From the NCBI RefSeq assembly GCF_011927955.1, contig NZ_JAATJN010000001.1:310001-374000 (forward strand): 64,000 nucleotides of DNA. The letters are read 5' to 3'. This document shows, one piece after another, positions 52,800 through 62,201 of the stretch (its first letter is position 1; each line of letters begins with the position of its first letter). The position numbers were made by a program, and so were the translations under genes. The DNA is from Brevibacterium marinum (GTDB lineage: Bacteria; Actinomycetota; Actinomycetes; Actinomycetales; Brevibacteriaceae). The notes under the pieces were generated by a model. The model had not been told where the DNA came from. It searched no databases and saw nothing but the letters and a program-made list of their open reading frames with translations.

Positions 52800-54473
52800 T
52801 CAAGCCCGCTGGTAAACAACCACTCCCGCGGAGACCGTTGTTTCGACGACGATATCTCCCAGGTCCACCGAATCAACCTCAAACGGGTCCCGGTCGAGGA
52901 TTGCGAAATCCGCTGACTTGCCGACCTCGACGCTGCCGGACACGTCGTCATAACCATTGGCATAAGCGGCATCGAGCGTGTACCCACGCAGCGCCTGCCC
53001 GACGGTGATCTTCTCCTCGCCGAGCAGCGGCTCGTTCTGTGCGACATCGTCCTGGCCGTGGGGATCGTTGTGCGGTGCCGTCCGGTTGACTGCCACGTGC
53101 ATACCCCAGATCGGATCGGGGCTCGAGACCGGCCAATCACTGCCGAAGGAGAGCCGGACCCCGGCATCGCGCATTGAGGCGAAGATGAAATGGTGGGACT
53201 GCTGATCCTCCTGGAGCAGCGGCAGTTTGGTGTCGACGAGGACGGAGTCACGCCTGGCCCACAAGGGTTGCACATTGGCGATGATTCCGGCCTCGGCCAT
53301 CCGGGCCAGCTCGGCGGGGTCGGCAATGTCGAGGTGGGCAACCTGGTGGCGGCGCTCCGGCGAGGGTCCATCATTCTGGGTGAGTGCGTCGACAGCGAGC
53401 TTGAGCGCCTGGTCACCCACGGCATGGATGTGGACGTCGAAGTCGTTGGCTTCAAGACCGCTGACGATCTCCTTGAGCTCCGCGGCGTCGAACATCAGCA
53501 ATCCATGTTCGTGATCGTGACCGCGGTAGGAGCGTTTGAGAGCACCGGTGAGATTCTCACACACACCGTCGAGCATGATCTTGACGACCGTGGCCTGCAG
53601 ACCGCCTCGGCGACGATCACCGTCGACCCCCTGGATCGCGGCTCGTCGTTCCTTGATTGTCTCGATCTGCTGGGCATAGGGCACGGCACGGTCCCACCAC
53701 AGGGCGGCCGTGACCTTGCTGACGAAACCGCCGTTCTCAGCAATCGAAACGTACGGGTGGAAGGAGTCATGCGGGGAGCCGGTGAGGACTCCGACGCCGG
53801 CGTCCTGCCAGCCGACGACCCCTAGCGAATGGAAGTACTTCTGTGAGTTGCGCAGTGCCCGTTCCACGTCTGCCGAGGTGACTGACGGAAACAGCCCCGT
53901 CACGAGTTCCGCTGCGGATTCGAACAGTAGCCCTGTCGGGTTGCCGTCGGTGTCCTTGACGATGCGCCCTCCATCGGGATCTGGTGTCTTCCGGGTGATT
54001 CCGGCGACCTCGAGGGCGCGAGTGTTGACCCAGGTGCCGTGAGCGTCGTGGCTGGTAAAGGCGGCAGGACGGTCGCTGACGACGGAGTCGAGGTCGCGGC
54101 GATGAGGAAAGCCATCGGTGAACACATCCCCGTACCAGCCGGACCCGAGCACCCACTTGTCGTCCGGGTGCTCCTCGGCGTACTCGGCAATGCGATCGAG
54201 ATAGGGCTGGTAGCCGTGGATGTTGTCGAGGTTGCATTCCGCCATGCCCAACCCACCGAGGACGGGGTGGGCGTGAGAGTCATGGAATCCTGGGATGAGG
54301 GTGCGACCGGACAGGTCGACCACCTCGGTGGCGGCGCCGGTCACCGCTGCACAGTCGGTCTCCCCCATAGCGATGATCGTTCCGTCGTGGATGGCGACGG
54401 CGTCTGCGGTGGGCCTCGTGGGATCCATGGTGTGGATGGTTCCGCCTCGGTAGACACGGTCGGCAGTCGGCAT
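52800..54473 (-). CDS. YtcJ-type amidohydrolase
   Basis: A 557-residue amidohydrolase of the YtcJ/AepA branch. Metal-site motifs are HDSHAHP near residue 73, the carboxylated-Lys region TVVKIMLDGV near 294, HIHAVGDQA near 345, VAHLDIAD near 380 and FGSDWPVS near 448. The C-terminal GKSADFAILDRDPF closes the composite domain. AAGGAG precedes ATG 54473; a GTG two codons earlier is less likely. It is followed upstream on the same strand by a POT transporter gene with a 39-bp gap (transporter first), so it probably hydrolyses an imported amide or peptide-like compound. A second YtcJ-type enzyme lies at 62198. Confidence 0.88.
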   Translation of the reverse strand: MPTADRVYRGGTIHTMDPTRPTADAVAIHDGTIIAMGETDCAAVTGAATEVVDLSGRTLIPGFHDSHAHPVLGGLGMAECNLDNIHGYQPYLDRIAEYAEEHPDDKWVLGSGWYGDVFTDGFPHRRDLDSVVSDRPAAFTSHDAHGTWVNTRALEVAGITRKTPDPDGGRIVKDTDGNPTGLLFESAAELVTGLFPSVTSADVERALRNSQKYFHSLGVVGWQDAGVGVLTGSPHDSFHPYVSIAENGGFVSKVTAALWWDRAVPYAQQIETIKERRAAIQGVDGDRRRGGLQATVVKIMLDGVCENLTGALKRSYRGHDHEHGLLMFDAAELKEIVSGLEANDFDVHIHAVGDQALKLAVDALTQNDGPSPERRHQVAHLDIADPAELARMAEAGIIANVQPLWARRDSVLVDTKLPLLQEDQQSHHFIFASMRDAGVRLSFGSDWPVSSPDPIWGMHVAVNRTAPHNDPHGQDDVAQNEPLLGEEKITVGQALRGYTLDAAYANGYDDVSGSVEVGKSADFAILDRDPFEVDSVDLGDIVVETTVSAGVVVYQRA

Positions 54474-54512
54474 GGGCACTCCTTGGTGGTGGGGCGGGTG
54501 GAAAACGGACGG

Positions 54513-56003
54513 TCAGGCGACGCCGAGGCGGCGCAGTGGGCTTCGGATTGCGAAGAGGAAGACGGCTGTGAGCAGACTGATCACGGTCATCAGGGCAAAG
54601 AACCCGACTTCGTTGGAGGCGGAATACAGCTGCCCCATGAAACCCGACAGGCTGGCACCGGCGGCTGTGGTCAGCCCCCACAGGGCCATCATCTGAGAAT
54701 TGAAGGCGACCGGGGACAGCTGAGAGGCCATAGACATACCGATCGGGGCGTACATCACTTCGGTGATGCCCATGACGAACATGCCGGCGATGACGACCGC
54801 GAGCGGAATCAGCCCGGAGAAGATCAATGGGAAGATTGCGAAGAGCCCAAACGTCAGAGTCATCAGCACGAAGCCGAATGCGAGCTTCGAGGTCGTGCTC
54901 GGCACGCGACGGTTGGGTCGGTTCGCCAGCTTCTGCCCGTATGCGGCGATGATCGGCCCAGCAATGATGCCGGCGATGACTTCGAAGGTGCTGATATAGG
55001 CGGCGGGCATCGAGTAGCTGCCGATATTCAACTCCACCCGTGAATCGGCATAGACGGCGAATGTGGTGAACAGCTGAAGGATCATCGTCCAGAAGATCGC
55101 GCCGGTGATGAAGAGCGGGATGAAGGCTTTGACCTTCATCCGCTCGTCCGCGGTCACGTTCTTTGATCGCAGCATGGTCACGAAATACACCACGGCAATG
55201 ATGAGGATCGTACCGAGCACGTAGTTGTTGAGATTTCCAGTCGACATGAGCCCTGTGCTGGCTAGCACGGCGACGAGGGCAGCCACTGCGACGCCGAATC
55301 CTGCAGCTTTCCACTTACCCGGCGAACTCACCGGATTCGGGACGATCCGTGCTTCCGCGGGCACGGTGTTGCGGCCGAGGAAATAGGTGACGAGCCCGAT
55401 TGCCATGCCGACTGCAGCAGCACCGAAACCGTAATGGAATCCGAGTTCAACCTGGAGATACCCCGTGGCCAGGGGGCCGAATAGCGCACCGACGAGGATG
55501 CCGGTGTAGAAGATCGCATACCCCGCATCCCGCCGAGGTGACTGTTCCTTGTAGAGGCGACCGACCATGGCATAAGCGTTTGGTGTCAGGGCACCGGTGC
55601 CGACGGTGATGAGTGCCAACCCAATGAGAAGACCAGGGATGCCCGGGATTACTGCGAGGCCGATATGCCCAAACATGATGATGACGCCTCCTGCCATCAC
55701 CATGGTCCGTGCCGGCACCAGCCGGTCGGCGAACCATGCACCGAGAGGTTGCCCGAGGTAGACAGCACCGCCATAGGCACCAGTGATCGCCAATGCTTCA
55801 CCTTCAGTCAGGCCCAGGCCCCCGTCGCCGGCGGAGTAGTAGATGTAATAGGCGAGGATCACCTGGAGTCCATAGAAGCTGAAGCGCTCCCACATTTCGA
55901 TCGACGAGAGGGTGAAGAGTCCGATCGGTTGCGTTCGCTGCGCGGTACTCGTATCCGCCGAGCTGGCCGGTTCCGCGGGGTCGTCAATCTGAGATTTGGA
56001 CAT
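54513..56003 (-). CDS. POT-family peptide:H+ symporter
   Basis: A 496-residue transporter of the proton-dependent oligopeptide family. The first helix has the ExxERFSFYG hallmark (IEMWERFSFYGLQ near residue 37), GAYGGAVYLGQPLGAWFAD follows, and the FYTGILVGALFGP helix is typical. The helix-10 region MGITEVMYAPIG lines the usual peptide site. It imports di- and tripeptides with protons. ATG 56003 is chosen because GAGGAA precedes it; the frame extends much further upstream without a ribosome site. The amidohydrolase gene follows on the same strand, so the pair may use a dipeptide or peptide-like amide. Confidence 0.9.
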   Translation of the reverse strand: MSKSQIDDPAEPASSADTSTAQRTQPIGLFTLSSIEMWERFSFYGLQVILAYYIYYSAGDGGLGLTEGEALAITGAYGGAVYLGQPLGAWFADRLVPARTMVMAGGVIIMFGHIGLAVIPGIPGLLIGLALITVGTGALTPNAYAMVGRLYKEQSPRRDAGYAIFYTGILVGALFGPLATGYLQVELGFHYGFGAAAVGMAIGLVTYFLGRNTVPAEARIVPNPVSSPGKWKAAGFGVAVAALVAVLASTGLMSTGNLNNYVLGTILIIAVVYFVTMLRSKNVTADERMKVKAFIPLFITGAIFWTMILQLFTTFAVYADSRVELNIGSYSMPAAYISTFEVIAGIIAGPIIAAYGQKLANRPNRRVPSTTSKLAFGFVLMTLTFGLFAIFPLIFSGLIPLAVVIAGMFVMGITEVMYAPIGMSMASQLSPVAFNSQMMALWGLTTAAGASLSGFMGQLYSASNEVGFFALMTVISLLTAVFLFAIRSPLRRLGVA

Positions 56004-56199
56004 GACTTCCTCGGCATGTTGGGTGCTGTGTTGAGCTGGAGATTCAGTGTGGATGGGCAGTGCGAGAAACTCGCCTGCCGTCTGGCTGAAGTGGTGTTTC
56101 GAGCCTAATGACGTCGCTTGATCGATTCCAATAGTCGTTCTGGATGCCCTCTGTCTGATTTTCAGATCGGCAATGACCCGGGGTGGCAGAATTGTCTTC

Positions 56200-57249
56200 A
56201 TGACATCCCCTGATGACCTCGTCCACCCCTTCGCCGAGGTGGCCCTGACTAACATCACCCGTGAGTATCCGTTCGCCGCCCACCATGTCGCGCGCGGCCT
56301 GGCCGACATCGTGCCGGCCAGTGAGAAGAACCCGGCCTTCGCAAATTCCTTCGACTGGCACTCGAGCGTGCACATGCACTACCTGTTGGCATCGCTTCTG
56401 GGCACCGATGCGGCCCGTCGTGCGGAATGGCGCGACGAAGCCATCGAGATCCTCGCCTCCCACCTCAGCGAGCCGAACATGCGCGCCGAGGCGGACTTTC
56501 TCCGTGACAATCCAAGCTGGGAGCGGCCATATGGTTGGGCGTGGGCGGTCGAACTCAATCGAGTTCTCCACGCCAGTGAGATCGCTGAGCTGCGAGCGCT
56601 TGGCAAGAATACCCAGGTCCTCGCCGACGCCGTCTTCGACCTGGTGCTCGAATGGCTGCCGAAGGTCGCCGAGCCGGTGCGCCACGGGGTGCACTCGAAC
56701 ACGGCGTTCGCACTGCGTCGCATCCTTATCGGCGCCCGCACCCTTGACCGACGTGATGTCGTCGCCGCCATCGCCGAGGCTGCCCACCGTTTCTATGTCG
56801 AGGACGAAGTGTGGAACTTCCGTCAGGAGCGCAGCGGCCACGACTTCCTCTCCCCCGGACTGTGCGAAGCCGACCTCATGACCGAGGTTCTCATGGAAGA
56901 CGAGCTGGCAACATGGTTGCCGGACTTCCTTTCCGAGCTGTCCACTGAATCGCCGGCGCTGACCCCGCTGAAGGTTCTCGACCCCGTCGATGGACAGCAG
57001 AGCCACCTCTACGGTCTCGGCCTGTCGGTGGCAGCATCGGTCATGAGATTGGCACCACGTTTGCAACGCATCAGTGGGGAGCAGGACGGCGTTGAGCTTG
57101 CCGACCAAGCGAAAGGAATGATGAGTCGGGTCGACGTGCTCTTGTCACCTGGACTGGATGCATCAGTGTCCGACGAGTACATGTCCTCGCACTGGCTGGC
57201 CACGTTCGCCTGGGAGGCGCTGCAGCTCCGTGCCTCCGCCGCCATGTGA
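56200..57249 (+). CDS. DUF2891-family protein
   Basis: A 349-residue protein matching DUF2891: NSFDWHSSVHMHYLLA (residues about 46-61), RPYGWAWAVEL (about 107-117), HSNTAFALR near 165 and GHDFLSPGLCEADLM near 218. The recurring His and aromatic residues look like an alpha/alpha-barrel catalytic site, but no activity is established for the family as far as I know. ATG 56200 is taken as the start; ATG 56173 is possible and neither has a strong ribosome site. It is divergent from the POT transporter and its stop is one base from the stop of the HAL-like lyase on the other strand. Confidence 0.82.
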   Translation: MTSPDDLVHPFAEVALTNITREYPFAAHHVARGLADIVPASEKNPAFANSFDWHSSVHMHYLLASLLGTDAARRAEWRDEAIEILASHLSEPNMRAEADFLRDNPSWERPYGWAWAVELNRVLHASEIAELRALGKNTQVLADAVFDLVLEWLPKVAEPVRHGVHSNTAFALRRILIGARTLDRRDVVAAIAEAAHRFYVEDEVWNFRQERSGHDFLSPGLCEADLMTEVLMEDELATWLPDFLSELSTESPALTPLKVLDPVDGQQSHLYGLGLSVAASVMRLAPRLQRISGEQDGVELADQAKGMMSRVDVLLSPGLDASVSDEYMSSHWLATFAWEALQLRASAAM

Positions 57250-57250
57250 A

Positions 57251-58798
57251 TCAAACCGTGCGCAAAGTGCTCACGATCAGCTCCACAGCATCAATGATCT
57301 CTTCACCGACGATCATTGAATGTATCGCTTCGATATCTCTGTGGACCGGTCGATCGCTCTCGAGCCTCGGAACCACCGCGCGAATCGAGTCGTACGCAGC
57401 AGCCACGCCTCGGCCGATGGGGTCAGATGAAATGAGCTCCAGTGCCTGGCAGGCACACAGAAACTCGATGGCGACCACCTGAGAGACGTTCTCGATCACC
57501 TCCAGACTTTTGAGCGCGGAAGAGGTGCCCATGCTCACGTGGTCCTCTTGACCCGCTGCCGACGGGATGGAGTCCACTGAGGCAGGCTGCGCCAATCGCT
57601 TGTTATCAGAGACCAAGGCAGCGGCAGTGTACTGAGGAATCATGTACCCCGAATCGGTGCCCGGGTTCGGAGAAAGGAATGGAGGAAGTCCACTGTGATG
57701 AGCAGAGGTCAACCGGAATGTGCGCCGTTCCGAAATGCTGGACAGCTCTGTGAGAGCTACAGCAAGCATGTCCAAAGCCATCGCCACTGACTCACCATGA
57801 CAGTTCGACGACGACAAAGACATCTCGTCCTCAGCGAATACCAGTGGGTTATCTGTCGCTGAGTTCATTTCGTCCTCGACCACGGACTTCACGAATCGAA
57901 TCATGTCCTTGGCAGCACCATGTACCTGCGGAATCGACCTCACACTCAGAGCGTCCTGCACCTTGTCCTGCGAACTCGCTTCGCCCAGGCTGCTTCCCTG
58001 CAACAGTGTTCGCAGGTTCTCGGCTGTCGTCCCGACGCCCTTGTGCTTCTTCACCGCGCCTATGCGAGTATCGAACGCCGAGAGATTCCCGCGAAGCCCG
58101 TCGACTGAGACGGCGCTTGCGATGTCTGCAGATTTCAGCAGCGACACCGCATCATGGACGGCAAGGCCTCCCAGGGCGACCATATCGCAGGTGCCATTCA
58201 GCAGGCTCAGCCCCTCTTTCGCCTGCAAGGCAATCGGTCTCAGACCCCGGCGTTCGAGTGCCTCTGCGCCGGAGACCTCCGAACCGTCCACCCCTGCGAT
58301 GCCTTCACCGATCAGAACAGACGCGATATGAGCCTGGTACGACAGGTACCCGAGCGAGCCCTTTCGCGGCACTCGCGGTAGAATATCCTCATTCAACATA
58401 CTGAGAAGCAAGTCCACGACTTCTTCCCTGATCCCGGAGTACCCCAGCGATAAGTTCCGAACCATCATTGCCATCACGGCGCGCGTTTCGTCCGCGGAGA
58501 GAGGCTCCCCCACTCCACTGGCGTGGCTGCGGACAAGACTCAGCTGCAGTTGGGCAGATTCTTCCCGACCAATTCGGATCTTGCTGTTATCGCCGACACC
58601 GGTCGTGATTCCATAGACAATTGCGTTCTGGCGCAGCAGATCGTCGACGACCCGACGGGACTCACGAATCCCTCTGCGCGAATCGTCCGAAAGGTACACA
58701 TGGTGTCGACGTCGGGCGATACGATGCAGGTCATCGACGGTGAACCCATCTGGTCTGATGGTCACATATTCTTGCGAGTTGATCTCGTACTCCTTCAC
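57251..58798 (-). CDS. HAL-superfamily lyase lacking the MIO triad (ergothionase-like candidate)
   Basis: A 515-residue homologue of histidine/phenylalanine ammonia-lyases. Conserved parts are YGITTGVG (Y62), LLNGTCDM (199-206), NSATDNPLV (312-320) and QEDHVSMG (417-424). The cofactor-forming Ala-Ser-Gly of GSLGASGDLAPL is replaced: residues 147-156 read GSLGYLSYQA, so YLS (151-153) stands where ASG must cyclise to MIO. The Tyr of QDxYSxR is also changed (QDALSVR). An active ammonia-lyase is therefore unlikely. Ergothionases, which remove trimethylamine from ergothioneine, belong to this superfamily and work without MIO. The gene is directly behind a BCCT betaine-type transporter. GTG 58798 is the likely start; its ribosome site is unclear because AAGGAG lies just inside the frame. 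Confidence 0.8.
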   Translation of the reverse strand: MKEYEINSQEYVTIRPDGFTVDDLHRIARRRHHVYLSDDSRRGIRESRRVVDDLLRQNAIVYGITTGVGDNSKIRIGREESAQLQLSLVRSHASGVGEPLSADETRAVMAMMVRNLSLGYSGIREEVVDLLLSMLNEDILPRVPRKGSLGYLSYQAHIASVLIGEGIAGVDGSEVSGAEALERRGLRPIALQAKEGLSLLNGTCDMVALGGLAVHDAVSLLKSADIASAVSVDGLRGNLSAFDTRIGAVKKHKGVGTTAENLRTLLQGSSLGEASSQDKVQDALSVRSIPQVHGAAKDMIRFVKSVVEDEMNSATDNPLVFAEDEMSLSSSNCHGESVAMALDMLAVALTELSSISERRTFRLTSAHHSGLPPFLSPNPGTDSGYMIPQYTAAALVSDNKRLAQPASVDSIPSAAGQEDHVSMGTSSALKSLEVIENVSQVVAIEFLCACQALELISSDPIGRGVAAAYDSIRAVVPRLESDRPVHRDIEAIHSMIVGEEIIDAVELIVSTLRTV

Positions 58799-58850
58799 TC
58801 AAAATGACTGTCCGACTGCTAGGGGAATCACGATGAAAACGTGAACCGAT

Positions 58851-60437
58851 TCAACTCTCCAGGTGGGGTGCTCCGGTCCTATCATCGTCCTCGGCGGCAT
58901 CTATGACCTTCGTATCCGTGCGGAGGTATCTGAGGGCAGAGAACGAGATGAGGATGATCAGGAACAAGACTGGGAAGCCTGCTAGGGTCGCGGTCTGTTT
59001 GACCGCGTCGATCCCCGAAATCTCTCCCCCGGTTCCGGCCGTCACGGTAAGAATTGCCAGAAGACCGATCAACCCGCCCCAGAAGATCTTCACCATAGGC
59101 GGTGGCTCCGGATTCTTGAGATCGTTGCCGGTGGTGGTCAACGACGACATGGTCGTGGTCAGCGAATCTGCCAGGGTGGTGAACGAAATGAAGATCGCAA
59201 TCAACATGAGGATGCCGAAGAGCAGGGACAGCGGAAGCTCATCCAAGAAGGCGAACAATGACAGCGGCACACCACCTTCACCGTTGATGATGTCCCATAG
59301 TTTGCCTTCGCCCTTCCAATCGAAGTACATGGCCGCGCCTCCGAACACCCAGAACCAGAAAGCTCCGAATGCGGCCGGCAGCAGAAGGTTGATTGTGACG
59401 AACTCACGGATCGTGCGCCCATAGGACACTCGAGCGATGAACATTCCGATCAGAGGGGCGTTGGCACCCCAGAGAGCCCATTCGAAGATCGGCCAATCAC
59501 GTGGCCAGGATTCGCCGTCCATCGGGCTGAACCACAGATGCATCTCCGCGAAGTCTGAAAGGTATTTTCCGGTGCCTTGAGTGCCGATGGTCATGATGTA
59601 GGCAGTCGGTCCGACCACGAGCACGAAGACCAGAAGCAAGAGAAAAAGCCGGGTGTTCTGCTCCGCAAGGAACTTGATTCCCTTTTGGAGTCCGGTGTAG
59701 CTCGACAGAATGTAGGTGATGGTGATGAGAATGGCGATGGCCGCCCACAGAGTGGGGCCATTGACGATGTCCGTATAGTGCGAGACGCCGCTGCCGATCT
59801 GCAGTACCCCTTCACCGAGGATCGCGGACATGGCACCTGCAATGGCGAACATGCAGACATTGTCGACAACGGTTCCGATGCCCCCGAGCGCTCGCTTCCC
59901 GAAGATGGGGTACAGCGCAGAGCTGACTGCGTAGGGCATGCCCTTGTTGTAATGTGCGTATCCGATTGCGATTCCGCAGATGACATACAAGGCATATGGG
60001 GCAACCGTCCACTGCATCGTCACGGCCGCAATCGAAAAGGTTGCTGCCTGCTCAGATCCTGGCTCCAGCCCGAGCGCAGCCGGCGGGTCCATGAAATGGG
60101 TCAGCGGTTCAGCCGTCCCCCAGAACAGAATGCCAGTACCGATGCCACTGGTCAGAGAGATCGCGAACCATTGCCATTTCGACAAAGTCGGTTTGGCTCC
60201 GTCGCCACCGATTTTGATCTTTCCGAACTTCGAGAAGCCCACATACAGACAGACGAAGATCAACACGAAAACGGTCAGACTGAACAGCCAGCCGAAGTTG
60301 CTGAAGGCGAATCCCACCACCGTCGACTGTATGTTGTAGAACCACTGAGGGGCTGCGATACCCAGGACCGCGGTGGCGACCAGCAGGACCGCCATCGGGG
60401 CGAATACTCCCCACCGCATCTTCTTATTGTTCATCAT
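58851..60437 (-). CDS. BCCT-family betaine/carnitine/choline-type transporter
   Basis: A 528-residue 12-helix BCCT transporter. WQWFAISLTSGIGTGILFWGTAEPL in the second helix region (seen in parts near 82-106) and GMFIARVSYGRTIREF near 335-350 are diagnostic. BCCT proteins import compounds with a quaternary ammonium group, driven by sodium or protons or by exchange. GGAG precedes an ATGATG pair at 60437. The operon contains an MIO-less HAL homologue, so the cargo may be a trimethylated amino acid such as ergothioneine or hercynine. The usual tryptophan box is partly altered (FEWALWGANAP), which could reflect an unusual ligand. Confidence 0.9.
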   Translation of the reverse strand: MMNNKKMRWGVFAPMAVLLVATAVLGIAAPQWFYNIQSTVVGFAFSNFGWLFSLTVFVLIFVCLYVGFSKFGKIKIGGDGAKPTLSKWQWFAISLTSGIGTGILFWGTAEPLTHFMDPPAALGLEPGSEQAATFSIAAVTMQWTVAPYALYVICGIAIGYAHYNKGMPYAVSSALYPIFGKRALGGIGTVVDNVCMFAIAGAMSAILGEGVLQIGSGVSHYTDIVNGPTLWAAIAILITITYILSSYTGLQKGIKFLAEQNTRLFLLLLVFVLVVGPTAYIMTIGTQGTGKYLSDFAEMHLWFSPMDGESWPRDWPIFEWALWGANAPLIGMFIARVSYGRTIREFVTINLLLPAAFGAFWFWVFGGAAMYFDWKGEGKLWDIINGEGGVPLSLFAFLDELPLSLLFGILMLIAIFISFTTLADSLTTTMSSLTTTGNDLKNPEPPPMVKIFWGGLIGLLAILTVTAGTGGEISGIDAVKQTATLAGFPVLFLIILISFSALRYLRTDTKVIDAAEDDDRTGAPHLES

Positions 60438-60606
60438 TGACTCCGGTGGATTGTCCATCAATTACGACCAACCGTCAGCACCGGGGAAACACCAGCTCTG
60501 TACCGCCCTCGGTGACTCGGATGCTGGTGCGAACAGTGGTGTCGGAAAGGCCTTCGGCCATGCTGGCAGGTCGTTATCTGGCTCACAATCCATCGATACA
60601 GAATTG

Positions 60607-60624
60607 TGTCCGATATGTCGGACA
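60607..60624. promoter_or_regulatory. Perfect dyad upstream of the BCCT gene
   Basis: TGTCCGA-TATG-TCGGACA is a perfect inverted repeat in the 207-bp gap between the M20-like gene and the BCCT gene. TGTCGGACA within it resembles sites of FadR-type GntR proteins. No such regulator is seen next to it; it may lie outside the window. Confidence 0.5.
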
Positions 60625-60644
60625 TTTTCTGGCCATGCCTGAAG

Positions 60645-62201
60645 TCACCACCAACGCTCGCCGCTTCGCCGCTCCAGTCGGTAGTCCGGCCACGGAAGGT
60701 CGATCGGTGGAACGAAGTCTACCGGCAGCAGCGCCGGCATCGGATCAGCTGCAGTTCGCGACTCGAATTCGGTCCTCGCTTCGTCGAGGATGTCAGGGTT
60801 GGTCAGCAGATCGAGGAACGTTCCGGCGACGGTCCTGCCGGCAGTGAGAATCGTCGGTGCGATCGTCTCGCGCATTCCACCCAGCGCGTTCATCACCCAC
60901 GCGGGATACGGCCCGGCCCCCGCCGCCGGGGCGAGCGCCGGCCGGGAAACGTAGAAGCGTACGAGGGGCGCGTAGTGGCTCATCTCCACATAGTCGTCGC
61001 TCGTCCAGTTTCGCTGCCACGCCGGCATCTGTTCGCGCAGCAGCCGCTCGGCCTCCTGCGGTTCGATGAGCCGTTCTGTCTCGGGCAAGAACGGTCGGTC
61101 ACCGGCCTCGACGTCGAGGCTGCGCTGCACCTCTTGGGCGAGCGCCACTGCCTCGGGGCCGTAGACCGGAGGCCCCACCTCGGCGAGGTTGTCGTACAGT
61201 GCCTGTGCGAGGACATGGTTCGTCCGTCCCGGCCGGCTCCTGGCCACCCAGCGGTCTTCGACTTCGCAGTGGCCCATCATCGCTGCCGCCTGAGCATTGC
61301 GATCAAGGACGGCCAGGATGTGCTCGGCCATTTCGATGTCCGGTGTCCGCCAGGAGAACTGGATGCGCGCGACTCGCTGGGGCAGATTGTCCGCTGTCGC
61401 CTGGCCGTCGGTGAGGATCGCGTCGGAGAAGCTCCAGCCTCCGGTGGCCGGCAGCATTGCGTCAAGCATCGATCGTGACGATAAGAGCATCTGCATGAGC
61501 GACAGATTCGCGCCCGGCGCCCGAGCCGCCGAATGCGAGGCCGGGATGGGCGAATGCGGATCAGCGCTGGACAGCTGCCAGGTCTCCGGCTCATCGCAGA
61601 TGAAGGAATAGACCTTGCTGTAGTAGGCCCCGCATTGGGTGTCCCAGCGGGCCGTGTTGCACAGCGGGAGCATGTAGAAGGGGTGGAAGGACACGATTGC
61701 GTCTGCGTCGTCGTAGTAGCCTCGCAGTCCGTGGACGACCTTCGATCCATGCATCTTCTCCGCCGGTTCCCCCGTGTAGAGGAGCGTCCCGGTGATCCCA
61801 TGGGTGATCATCGCATGCTTGGTCGCCAACAGCCCGGCGAGAGTGGAGATGCCCAGCGCCGAATGCGGGTCCGTGTGCCCGGGAGCGAATCGGGACAAGT
61901 CGCCCCGCGGTTCCTCCCGAGTCGTTGCGGCCTGCGAGTTACCGGGCACGGCATCGTACTCGGCGTAGGTGAGCAGAGTGGGCCCTGAACCGTGGGACCA
62001 ACGCGCGCTGAAGGCCGTTGGCATTCCACCTGACCCGTCTTCGACGTCGAAGCCCTCCTCCCGCAGCCGTTGCACGTACCAGGCCTGGGAGTCATATTCC
62101 CGCCAGGCCGGTTCCGCCAGTTCCCAGATATGGGTATGCCAGTCGAGGAGCTGTTCGAGATGTTCGTCGATCCAGTCCTGAGCTGTTGCCTTCGCATTCA
62201 T
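60645..62201 (-). CDS. M20-like metallohydrolase with altered active-site motifs
   Basis: A 518-residue M20-family protein, longer than the usual 390-480. AEYDAVPG (80-87) is intact, but the usual HACGHN reads PGHTDPHSA (107-115) and the catalytic PAEE reads PAEK (146-149). The HP ligand (H173 in SFHPFYM) is kept. Whether it binds two metals in a different way or is a distinct subfamily cannot be told. Start ATG 62201 overlaps the stop of the upstream amidohydrolase by ATGA. In the known ergothioneine breakdown route the last step is an M20-type N-carbamoylglutamate hydrolase, so a role in the same pathway is possible. Confidence 0.78.
   Translation of the reverse strand: MNAKATAQDWIDEHLEQLLDWHTHIWELAEPAWREYDSQAWYVQRLREEGFDVEDGSGGMPTAFSARWSHGSGPTLLTYAEYDAVPGNSQAATTREEPRGDLSRFAPGHTDPHSALGISTLAGLLATKHAMITHGITGTLLYTGEPAEKMHGSKVVHGLRGYYDDADAIVSFHPFYMLPLCNTARWDTQCGAYYSKVYSFICDEPETWQLSSADPHSPIPASHSAARAPGANLSLMQMLLSSRSMLDAMLPATGGWSFSDAILTDGQATADNLPQRVARIQFSWRTPDIEMAEHILAVLDRNAQAAAMMGHCEVEDRWVARSRPGRTNHVLAQALYDNLAEVGPPVYGPEAVALAQEVQRSLDVEAGDRPFLPETERLIEPQEAERLLREQMPAWQRNWTSDDYVEMSHYAPLVRFYVSRPALAPAAGAGPYPAWVMNALGGMRETIAPTILTAGRTVAGTFLDLLTNPDILDEARTEFESRTAADPMPALLPVDFVPPIDLPWPDYRLERRSGERWW

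Noticed and set aside
54513-56375. Extended 620-residue version of the POT transporter
   Set aside because: The extra N-terminus has no hydrophobic or conserved sequence. ATG 56003 has a good ribosome site and gives the family length.
56044-57108. Minus-strand 354-codon frame
   Set aside because: Antisense to the DUF2891 gene, which has recognisable family motifs.
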